Made by a program: the position numbers and the translations under genes. The notes beneath the pieces are model-generated. The model did not search any database, was not told the DNA's origin, and saw only the letters and a list, made by a program, of their open reading frames with translations. Below are positions 18,954-28,856 of a DNA stretch of 64,000 bases, piece by piece. The number at the start of each line of letters is the position of its first letter. The stretch's first letter is position 1. This DNA is from Caenorhabditis elegans (Eukaryota > Nematoda > Chromadorea > Rhabditida > Rhabditidae): the NCBI RefSeq assembly GCF_000002985.6, contig NC_003281.10, positions 13,268,001 through 13,332,000 of the forward strand, given 5' to 3'.

Positions 18954-21900
18954 TCACCGGCATTTGACACTCGACCGTTTCCACTCGATACCGGGCTCGT
19001 AGTATGCAATCGTTATCTCTTCTCCTAGAGCGATGTCCTTGATGGCATATACTGCAACACGTGGAATCAGTGGATCTTCTTCGAATCGTCGACTGTAGAC
19101 TTCGACGAACACCGAGCTGGGGTCACAGCTGTGATTGATGAATCGGGAGATATTCCTGAAATAATTTTTTATTGCAAAAAAAAACGTGATTTTGGTTTAC
19201 TCTAGAGGGGGAAGACTTCCATTTTTCCATCAGACTTCAAAACGAGAAATTGTCATTCGAGAGTATTCCCCATTTATTTTTGGATTTTTCGTTGGTTTTT
19301 CGGACAAAAACCAAAAAACTTTTTTTTTTGGTTTTTGAAGAAATTAAATTATTTGTGGTATCGGTTTTTCGATTTTTTATAAATCTAAATATCAAAAATG
19401 TTATTTAAAATAACTTATTTTTTCGTTTTCCAATATTTCGAAAATAATTACCATAAAATTTTGCACGGAATTCTGGCTTCCCTCATAAATCGAAATGGCA
19501 GAGTTTGCCGAACTAGCCATTTTGGGTCGGAGAGATTTTGTGTAGATTTACGGCGCGTTGTGTGTCGCGGCTCGTTTTTAGTTGTAAAACTGATTTATTT
19601 GTCCGTGTGGAGTACACGAAACTTTTCCACGCGTTGTCCGGCCTGGCGATGGTAAATGGAGCGCGAAAATTCAATGAGGAAAGCCAGAACCCCGTCATTT
19701 TGTAAATTTAAAGTCAAATTTTGTTTAATGTGATGGAAATAATAGAAACTTCTTCTACAAAAGAAGAAAATTGGCCAAAACTTTAAGAAAAATCAATTTT
19801 TTTTAAATGGAAATATCGGGAAAACGAAGCAAAAATACGATTTTTTTTTCGTTTTTTGGTCCAAAATCAAAACAATTTTCGTTTTTCGGTAAAAGCGAAA
19901 ATTGAATTTTCAGCGTCCGGCACACATTTTTCGATTTTTTCGATGAAAATCGAAAAATCTAAAAAATGTTCCAAAAATCAACCATAAAACATGATTTTTC
20001 ATCTAATTTTGTTTATATTGATAAGAAAAAACATTAAAATTTCTTCAGAAAAGAAGAATAATTGCCAAAAATTTAAGCTAATTTTTGAAAAACCGAAAAA
20101 CGAAATTATTCGATTTTCGGAAAAAAAACGAAAAATCGAAAAACCGACACCCTTGGTGATTATTTTCGAATGGCACATATCTCGTGTTAAAGTCTGTGGA
20201 AAAATTAAAATCATCCACGACGGAAATTTTATGAACTACCAACCCAGTCTTCTTGGCACTGATAATGATCTTAGTATCCATCGCATTGAACGCAGCATCG
20301 TACGATGAGTCAACTCTCTCCGGGGCCTCTGGATTCTCTTGTTCCTCGCCATCATCCGTTTTCGTCGATGAACTTGCGACAGGATCCGACGTCGGCAGCA
20401 GTGTCACGTCTCCAGTGTATTCACACACTAGTTCTCCAGCCTTGATGTTTGCAGCAGCACGAACGCCGAACCCTTTTTCAGGCCCTTCATAGTAGACGGC
20501 GAGTGGATGCTGCTGTCCTCGTTGAAGCGATCTTCGTGGGCAATCCAGACTGCAGCCACACGCGTCCGAGCATTCCATCACGATTCGAGCATTGTCAATT
20601 TTGAAATCCGTGAAGTCAACTTTCCCGTCCGGTGTACACTCCAGATTGGTGACATCGTGGGGATCGTAGAGGAACATGAACTGAAAATTCAATTTTTATT
20701 TGGGGTTTTCTGAACAATTTTTGTTGTACTGTTGAAATAGATCCGTGAAAAAGAGCATCACACGGAAAACGAGGCGGAGCGTAATTTTGCAACCCTGCGG
20801 CACGGTTTTCTTTACGCTGTTTTTTACGGAGAGGCCCCACGAAAAGGGGAACCGGCACTGTGTCAAACGCACAAAGGATCATCGAGAAAAATTGCGTTTT
20901 GCGCGTTTGGCACAGTGCCAGATCCCCTTTTCCGCAGATTTCCATTTCGTTCTCCTTTCCCCTTTTCGTGGGGACTCTTCACGGATCGATCTTTCAACCT
21001 CGTCAGTAAGTTTCTTTTTGAAACATCAGCCGTACCCTAGCGTCGCATTTGCACTTCGTCCCATTCTCGCACGCTTTACTTCTCGTGGGCATCCATATTT
21101 TCTGGCCGGTCAAGTCGGCGAAACTCATATTAGCACGGCTTTCAAGACATCTTTTGTAAGCGTCCACGTCGACGATGTTGATTGCAGTGTACTGAAAAAA
21201 AGAAAATTTATTTCGGATTTTTTCGAGTTCCGAGAGTAAAAAGTTATGTTTGTCCAGAAAAAAAAAACAATTTTCTACAGTAGAAATTTGTTTTTTTGTT
21301 GCTATTTTTTGGGGGAAATAGATTTTGGGATTCAAAAAAAATCCAAAAAACTCATTTTCTGTGCTTCAAACAGTGGTTTTTAATGGTTTTCAATGGCTTT
21401 TTCGTCTAAAAAATTCAGAATAAATAGAAATTCGACAAAAGCCCCACTGAATCGCAGTTTTTTTTTTAAAAGCCTCCAAAAATTCGGATACTTACCGCGT
21501 AGCACGGTGGGCGAACGGATTGAGTGTATGACGAAATATAGAAAACGGGTGCCAATCCCAAATCCCTATTATCCATTGTGTGGAAGTAGCTGAGATCCTG
21601 ATAGATCCAGAACACATTTTCTGGACTACTCTGTGGCACGGGCTCGATGAAAATCTGTTTCAGAGCCTCGTCGAGTGTCAATTCGATTCCGTTTTCTTGA
21701 TTTTTCTCGACGACTAGCTTTGCTTCTTCTGCGGCGGCCGATTTCACGGTTTCGATGAACTTGTCTCGAATCGACATTTCTTCTAGAATCGTTGGCGCTG
21801 TTCTTGCACATTCTTCAACTGATAATCGGTGCAGAGTGAGGCACGTCCATCCTTCGTAGTAAATCAATATTTTGCCTTCTTCGCTCTGAAAAATACGAGA

Positions 21901-24900
21901 AATTTTTTATTAATTTTTTTAAAAGGTTTGCTGAAAATTTAAATTTGGTTAGAGTTAATTGAGAATTCGCCAAAATTAGCTTTGTAGATAGATGAAAAAG
22001 GTATTTTTGCACGCTCTCCTCGAAACCAAATAATTATTAGAGCGCGCTTGCTGCGCTTCCCGTTTTTGCATCCGCGGCATTTTGACTTTCCACTGAAAAA
22101 AAGCAGATATTTCAGATTTATCGAATTTTTTGCTTTTAAGATTTTTTTTCTGCATTTTACGAACAAACCTTCTGTTAAACAGTGAAAATCGAATTTAAAA
22201 TGACTAAAATGAACTTTTTTCGTCCACTGGTTGTGAAATGGTTTGAATTTGAAGAAATCAACGGGATTTTTCTTATTTTCTAAATATTTTTCTATTAAAA
22301 ATCGGTTTTAAACCATTTTTTGACCCAAATGTTAAGTTACAAATGTATTAAAACCGATTTTTAATAGAAAAATAATCAGAAAATAAGAAAAATCACCGTT
22401 TTTTTCAAATTCAAACCATTTCATAACCAGTGGACGAAAAAAGTTCATTTTAGTCATTTTAAATTCGATTTTCACTGTTTAACAGAAGGTTTGTTCGAAA
22501 AATGCAGAAAAAAAATGTTTAAAGCTAAAAATTCGATAAATCTGAAATATCTGCTTTTTTCAATGGAAAGTCAAAATACCGCGGATGCAGAAATGCGAAG
22601 CGCAGCAAGCGCGCTCTAATAATTATTCGGCTTTGAGGAGAGCGTGTTTTGGTGTATTTTTCAATTTTTTTTTATAAAGGAGATAATTATTTTTGAATTC
22701 CCGCGCAAATGAATTACCTAATTTTAAGATTTTTCGCGTTTTCCAGCTATATTAATCAAAATTCCTTGTTTTTCTTGTATAAATGAAGTAAAGCTCCATT
22801 CGGCAATTTTCCAAAGAGTTTTCCACAAAAAATATAACTTTGAACTTTAATTTTCTTTCGGAGTAGCCAGTTTTCTCACTGTCTAAAAATTGACAAATGG
22901 AGAATTTTTATTAATATAGCTGGAAAACGCGAAAATCTCAAAATTAGGTAATTTATTTGCGCGGGAATTTTAAAATAATTATCTCTTTTTTTTTTTAAAT
23001 TTTAATAGTTTTCCTGAAAACTAATAATTACCCTGAATGCAGCTTGAGCTGGCCAGTTCGACGCGTGAGCGCCATACTTTGCCAGATCGCTTTTCGTGAA
23101 CTTCTTCGTCGGAATCCCGGGGAATGCGATGCCTTTACGTGACCAAGATCCATGCCGTTGTGCTCTTCTCGCTTCGTTACAATTCTTATTGACACGAGAC
23201 TTGTATGTAGAGACAACAGTGATGCGTTCATTGTTCGGATAGTTTCCAGGACCGAGCGGAAGAACGACGACCATGATCGGATTTTTCGCGATTTTCTCTA
23301 CACGTCTGAAAAAAATTAATTGCTCCGTGAATTTTACAATAAGCAACGTCGCACAGAAAAAGAGGCGGGGACGTAATTACGCAACCCTACGGCACGGTTG
23401 GGATCTTACTTGTTTTTTCTCGTTTTTCGAATGAAAATGTTATCCAATCACGGTCTCCTGGAGTGTTCATAATTATTAGAGCGCGCTCGCGCGTCACCTC
23501 ACGAACTCCAGAATTCGCGGGAATTCGTTTCGCGGGGACAGCAGTTTTTGGTTATTTTTGGCTTCTATGGAAATTATTTTTAATTTTTTGATTTATAATA
23601 TTGTTGAGAAGCATCATCCGCATTGAAAATGTGTAAAATTATGAAATTTGACCGAAAACAGAAGGTTTTACAGAAAGGAGTTCTACACTTTTCTTTAAAA
23701 ATGTATCAGGTCCGTCAGTTTTGCGATTTATGTGTCGTAAAATATGTCATTTTGTAGAGAAAAGTCTGTTTCACAAAAATCCATGTTTGAGATTTTAATT
23801 GTTTAATTTCTAATATAAAAAAAATATTCAAAAAATCAACAATTTTACGTTAAAATTTAATTTTTTTAATTTTTCAGTTTTCAATAAGAGCAATTTCAAA
23901 ATTTCAAACATGGATTTCTGTGAAACTGCCTTTTCTCTACAAAATGACATATTTTACGACTCTGAAATCGAAAAACTGACGGTTCTGATACATTTTAAAG
24001 AAAGCCGTGGTGACTCCTTCTGTAAAACTTTCAGTTTTTGGTCAAATTTCATAATTTTACACATTTTCAATTCGGATGATGCTTCTCAATAATATTATAA
24101 ATCAAAAAATTAAAAATAATTTCCATAGAAGCCAAAAATAGCCGAAAACTGCTGAAACGAATTTCCGTGATTCTGGAGTTCGTGAGGTGCCGCGCAAGCG
24201 CGCTCCAATAATTATGAACACTCCAGAAGGCCGTGGCAATTTGATTACCATATTAGCTCGAAAATTTTTCGAAAAACGAGAAAAAACAAGTAAAATCCAA
24301 ACCGTGCCGAGATTACGCTCCATCTATTTTTCTGTGCGACGCTGCTAACTTCGACAGTAAATTTCATCTAAACTTACTGTTGATGTGACACGTCAGCTTC
24401 ATCTTCTGTGCTCGACTCCCTTCCAGAAGACTCGGAGAAAATAGTCTCAATCGGCACCGGTCTCAAGCTTAACCCGGATCTCCTGCGATTGCTTTGAGTT
24501 ACAGCTGGCTTCGTGGTCTTTTTCCCGTCTTTTGACGAATTATCGACAGCTTTTGACGTTGAAGCTTCATCGATTTTCCGAAGTTTCGACTGTTTCGGCG
24601 GCTTCTGAGAATCGGCAGCCTTCGATTTTCGTTTGGTGCCAACAGGGGTTTCAAAACCGCAAGTCGAAGTGGACGGAGCATCTTGGGACTTTCTGGCCCT
24701 ATTTACACGGGGTTTTCGATCCTCGATGACATTCATTGTGCGTGAACTCTGCGTCGCATCAGTCGCGCTGATTCTTCGTCGCTGTCTCAATCTCTGCGTC
24801 TCTTCGGGAGGGCACTCGGGCTTCAGTGTGCGGACAGACTCACTTCTCCTGAATAGGCTTTAATAAATTCCTTTTTTTTTTCGTCGAGAATGATAACTAA

Positions 24901-25077
24901 CCTTCGTTTTTGCCCAGGATATGCACCGTTTGTGCTCACAGAGGTGAGCGAGATGGGTGGGATGTTCTCCTTCTTCTCATCCTCCGTATAAGCGGCACGA
25001 ATGTCGCCCTCATCATCTCCATCCCATCCAGCGTGAGATGCTGTCGCTTCTGTAGATGTTCCCCAAGCTGGAAGCAT
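18954..25077 (-). CDS. set-25: SET-domain histone H3K9 methyltransferase
   Basis: Nuclear H3 Lys9 methyltransferase, known in C. elegans to deposit H3K9me3 with MET-2 and to help anchor and silence heterochromatin and repeats. Exons: 24902-25077, 24378-24848, 23032-23305, 21496-21885, 21036-21191, 20244-20680, 18954-19155; all phases join, giving 701 residues. The first 215 residues are charged and low-complexity. Later come a pre-SET-like Cys segment ([26 protein letters not shown]) and the SET domain: [19 protein letters not shown], an acidic insert of about 30 residues, [15 protein letters not shown] near 634-648 and [11 protein letters not shown] near 680-690. No post-SET Cys cluster is seen: it ends VKCR, and the stop codon overlaps a possible GTGAGC donor. 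The ATG is 8 nt after a TTTTCAG acceptor. Several introns hold foldback elements, and a transposon lies just upstream. Confidence 0.93.
19473..19698. mobile_element. MITE-like element in the last set-25 intron
   Basis: Second copy of the element at 2459-2705, with TTCTGGCTTCCCTCAT at one end and ATGAGGAAAGCCAGAA at the other. Flanking DNA (19260-20160) is rich in TTTTTCGGTTTTTCG-like words. Confidence 0.65.
20731..20990. mobile_element. Foldback element in a set-25 intron
   Basis: The ends GATCCGTGAAAAAGAG and GACTCTTCACGGATC are complementary. Inner mirrored words: CCCACGAAAAGGGGA with CCCCTTTTCGTGGGG, and GGCACTGTGTCAAACGC with GCGTTTGGCACAGTGCC. It occupies most of the 20681-21035 intron. 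Confidence 0.7.
22005..22651. mobile_element. Long palindrome (family P5) in a set-25 intron
   Basis: Arms of about 305 bp with a centre near 22330. Ends read CACGCTCTCCTCG and CGAGGAGAGCGTG (approximately), followed inward by AATAATTATTAGAGCGCGCT and its complement. A single end of the same family is at 29763 in npp-18, and a related core is in the 23.3-24.3-kb palindrome. Confidence 0.8.
22677..22995. repeat. Inverted repeat in a set-25 intron
   Basis: Left arm 22677-22760 (GAGATAATTATTTTTGAATT, CCCGCGCAAATGAATTACCT, CGCGTTTTCCAGCTATATT) is mirrored at 22914-22995. Spacer about 150 bp. Confidence 0.65.
23347..24342. mobile_element. Palindrome of about 1 kb filling a set-25 intron
   Basis: Arms of nearly 500 bp meet near 23845-23880. 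The ends GTCGCACAGAAAAA and TTTTTCTGTGCGAC are complementary. The inner words GGAGTGTTCATAATTATTAG and AGAAGCATCATCCG recur in complement. The whole intron (23306-24377) is essentially this foldback. Confidence 0.85.
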
Positions 25078-25135
25078 TCTTTTCTGAAAATTTCTAATTG
25101 TTTTTCACTGTGTGAGCTTATTTAATTGATTAGAA

Positions 25136-25515
25136 GAGGGGGTACGTTTTCGTAAGGGGATTTTTTCGTAAGGAACGCTTTCAGTAGGGCAATGTGCGGC
25201 GCGCCTTTTCGCAAGCCCGCCGCACAGTCCTTCGCAATGCGCCGCACGGCTTTTTGCAATGCGCCGCACGCTTCTTCGTATTTATTTATTTATTTTTCCA
25301 ACAGGAAATTTCGAACGGAATTCAATTAAAAACGGATTTTTAATGGAAATTAATTAGTTTTATAGCTAAATACGGATATTTTCAGAATTTTCGATGACAA
25401 AAACGGGTTTCAATCGATTTCGAATCGATCAAAATTAATATTAATCGAAAATGAGCGTTTCCTTCCCGGAAAAAGAAGAACTTGATGCTGAGAGTGATCC
25501 AGGCGGAGCCAAACG
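25136..25515 (+). repeat. Left terminal inverted repeat of the MULE
   Basis: About 380 bp, closely matching the complement of 28159-28541. Contains several GTGCGGCGCATTGC-like GC-rich subrepeats (25195-25270) and, at 25451, an ATG that opens MSVSFPEKEELDAESD, a copy of the element protein's N-terminus that stops shortly after the TIR. Confidence 0.9.
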
Positions 25516-25680
25516 ATTAAAATGATAGAAGTGATTTTTTATTCAGTCGAAATTGAAAATAAAACTGCAAACAAAAGTTAATTCGATTAAATTAAGTAAG
25601 AAAAATCATGGCGAAATTTGGATAACCTGAGTATGGAAAATTGTTTCTATAATCTAATGGCACAGAGGTAAACAAAGAGA

Positions 25681-28223
25681 TCAGTGATAGCATTTCGGAA
25701 TTTCCATAAAAGGGAAAAGTTTCTCATTAAAAGCACTGAAACCGGTATAATTCAAAAACACTGAAGTACAGAAATCGGGGTTTTTGTATAATGGCACAGC
25801 GGTTGTTCGATTTCCGGATCGTCTCTTCAAGTCTAGGATCAATGATTTTGATAGTTGAATGGTCTTTTGAATCACTCCTCGCAGGTTTTGATAGTCGTTG
25901 TGATGATACATTCTCTGGAAAACAAAACAAATCGATATTATATACCTATTTGAGAACTTAAAAAACTACAAAAAGAAACTTGCCTTCAGCTTGGAAAATT
26001 GCTGCTCACTCGGGTTGTTTGTGAACTCTAATCCGTTTCGAACCCTCTCTCTACAGTTCCAAAAATCAACGGGATATCGAGCATCTTCTCCAAAATAGAA
26101 TTTTTCGAGGTAGCTGAAGAAATCTGAAAAACGAGAATAATTGATTTCATGACAAGATTTTTCAAACCTTTCAATGCTGGATGCATATTAACTGTTCGAC
26201 ATTTCAGAAGACGGAGCCAAAGAAGTACTTTGTCGTGTGGAGCAAAACTGAGAGTATAAATCGATTTTAAAAGATTCACGAATTCCGGCTTATTGATATC
26301 GTCTCCAACAGCTGAAATTTTGAATTAGGTTAGCAGCATTAAATATTTAGGTTTACCTTTTCGCAGATTTTTAAAAAGATTCACTTTGAAGTGACGCCAA
26401 CATCCAAAAATGTCCGCATTCGGCCACACAGCTCTGCTCGCATTAACACTGGCCACTTCAAAGTCTGGATAGGTTGATAAATTTAATAAATATAACCAAC
26501 GTTTACCTGAAAATACGTATTTTGGTTGGATTCCACTACGTAGGAAAGATAGGAACAAACGTCTGTACAAATCTTCTTTGGCAGAGCCACACAAAGCAAA
26601 AACCAATGGAACTGCCACGTTCGTATCGAGATCCTGCAATGTCATTGGTTGACATCAAAATACCTTTCAATTAATACGCACCGTGACTGTTGCGATGTAA
26701 AGCTGTCGATAATTTTTCGGAATTTCTGAGAATTTCCCATCCAAATGCAAGCTGTGTGCACCATACAAAGATTCAGCTTCCTCTGCTTGCCACACAACTA
26801 GCAAATCCTTATTAGACTCAAACGTTCCAGAACTGTCTAAACAACATTTTCCTCCTTTAAAATAGGCAGAATCGAGGGCTGGTGGAAAACTATTCGTCGA
26901 TTTCCTACTCAGCATACCGTCCAGTATGCGACTGATTTCTTTCTGGAAAAAGTATATGTTTTATTGATTCCACGATTTATTATTTACGTTGCTCTTGAGA
27001 AGTTCAACAACTTCATATCTTTTTGAAAGTGTAACAGCAAGCTCATAAAGGCGTTCTTTTGATGGTGAAGAAGACATTGATGAAACTGCGATTTTTCTCA
27101 TAATTAATTGCACCTAAAATATAAATTTAGTTTTGAAAAACGTAAATTTCAGTATACTGCAATTTCGCTTCTCCTCGATTCGTGATCACAATCACGACTG
27201 ACTTTCACATGGCCTGTCTCAGTCTTGATACGCACGGATCCGGGGCACTTTCTCGAGTTTTCCAGTGTAACGTTACATCTGAAATAAATTAATGAAATGT
27301 GTGACAAAAAATAAAATTTTTTCCTAGCGATAATTCACCTAGCCACAATGTCCCCATTTTTCAGTGTTTCTCTCGGACGATAGCTTTGATTGTTGAAAAT
27401 GACCAATGGAGCTCCTCGTTTCGTCGAAATACTGAAATTGCATAGTTTCTATGTTTAATTGTTTTAGAAGTTAGAAGGCATACCAAAAATCTGAACTATT
27501 CTCGCTGATATATTCCGGTGCCATTTCAAGCACCCTCTTGGGCTATTGGCAATCGGTCTATAGTGCATCAGAGAACGTAACACGTGTGACTTGCTGGAAT
27601 TTTATATTTTGATAGAGTTATTGATTAATAACAACCTATTTGTCAAAAACCAATCCGGATGGTATGGAGTCTCTTCGTCTTCAAACGGAGATTGATATGA
27701 ATTGTGACCTAAAAATACAACGTCTGTTATTTCTATTTAATTATTAGTTAAGACCTACACAGAAGATTGAATTCACTGGTTTCCTGTAGATCGTGATCCA
27801 TTTCTTCGGGAAATACAGCTGGATCAAAATCAAAAAATCTTTCAGTATTTGCCATGGAATCTGTTGTATCCAAGCTTGTTTCCTGAGTAGAATTGGCTAT
27901 TGAATCGCATTCCGGGATATCGTCAGTGGATCTCGGCTCATCGAGCTCTCGAGAATTTGAAGGAAACTGCATATACGAATCAGACCGACGTGGTGATGCA
28001 GGTGGAGTAACCAGATCGATTGTTGCAGGAGTCGATTCACATACATTTGTAGTAGACGCTTTCGGATTTCTTTTCTTCTTTAGATCCCTGTCGAACGCTG
28101 AAAAATACTTTTCACTCTTCAATTAATCTTTAGACATCAATACTTGCCTCTAAAAAAGCGTTTGGCTCCGCTTGGATCACTCTCAGCATCAAGTTCTTCT
28201 TTTTCCGGGAAGGAAATGCTCAT
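25681..28223 (-). CDS. MULE transposase, 13-exon model
   Basis: Mobilises the surrounding element. Exons: 28148-28223, 27759-28097, 27636-27708, 27484-27593, 27339-27431, 27158-27278, 26988-27113, 26682-26942, 26507-26633, 26357-26464, 26168-26311, 25984-26123, 25681-25914. From the fifth exon on all phases join. Order of features: acidic Ser-rich N-terminus; a WRKY/FLYWCH-type finger candidate (RCNVTLENSRKCPGS...RDCDH); the MULE core with catalytic candidates Asp in LHLDGKF, Asp in YVFSDFEVA and Glu in TNNPSEQQF, plus the family CxxH signature GCWRHF. Two introns (after exons 1 and 12) have GC-AG donors AG|GCAAGT. Exons 4 and 5 are one nucleotide out of phase with the visible donor, so either another donor is used or this copy has a frameshift. 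Confidence 0.8.
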
Positions 28224-28541
28224 TTTCGATTAATATTAATTTTGATCGATTCGAAATCGATTGCAACCCGTTTTTGTCATCGAAAATTCTGAAAATATCC
28301 GTATTTAGCTCGAATAAAACTAATTAATTTCCATTAAAAATCCGTTTTTAATTGAATTCCGTTCGAAATTTCCTGTTGGAAAAAGAAATAAATAAATACG
28401 AAGAAGCGTGCGGCGCATTGCAAAAAGCCGTGCGGCGCATTGCGAAGGACTGTGCGGCGGGCTTGCGAAAAGGCGCGCAGCACATTGCCCTACTGAAAGC
28501 GTTCCTTACGAAAAAATCCCCTTACGAAAACGTACCCCCTC
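28159..28541 (-). repeat. Right terminal inverted repeat of the MULE
   Basis: About 383 bp. Holds the presumed start codon (28221-28223, minus) of the element gene and the same GC-rich subrepeats (28400-28490) as the left TIR. Confidence 0.9.
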
Positions 28542-28856
28542 GATTAGAATAGAACAGTTTAGCAATTTCTAACAATTAATTAAACAAAATTTGGATGAAA
28601 AGTCTTTAAAATGTATCAATTCATTGTGCCGCAATTAATTTAGGCCAACATTAAATTTAAAAATTTTACATTTACCGCATCTTCTCGTTTGTCCGAGAGG
28701 ACTACACCACTCGCTCCTAGCGAGACCTTCCACCGGCGAAAGTGCCTGCGCCTTTAAATTTTGAATCTATTTTTTTGTTTCTACGCAACGATTTTTCTTC
28801 TTTTTCTCTTATTTTTCTCTAATATTCACTATAAATATTTATTAATTTTCAGAAAA

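Larger units (their letters stand above)
25136..28541 (-). mobile_element. Mutator-like (MULE) DNA transposon, apparently complete
   Basis: A 3,406-bp element. Terminal inverted repeats: 25136-25515 and 28159-28541. Ends are GAGGGGGTACG and CGTACCCCCTC, and the 8-bp word GATTAGAA directly flanks both sides (25128-25135 and 28542-28549) as a target-site duplication. The interior encodes, on the minus strand, a protein with a Zn-finger-like segment and a MULE transposase domain. Insertion lies between the divergent genes set-25 (start 25077) and npp-18 (start 28857). The superfamily is assigned from the transposase, the long TIRs and the TSD length. Confidence 0.92.

Noticed and set aside
22003..22166. 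Minus-strand frames near 21.8-22.2 kb as extra set-25 exons
   Set aside because: They fall in the palindrome and do not match the splice phases at 21885 and 23032.
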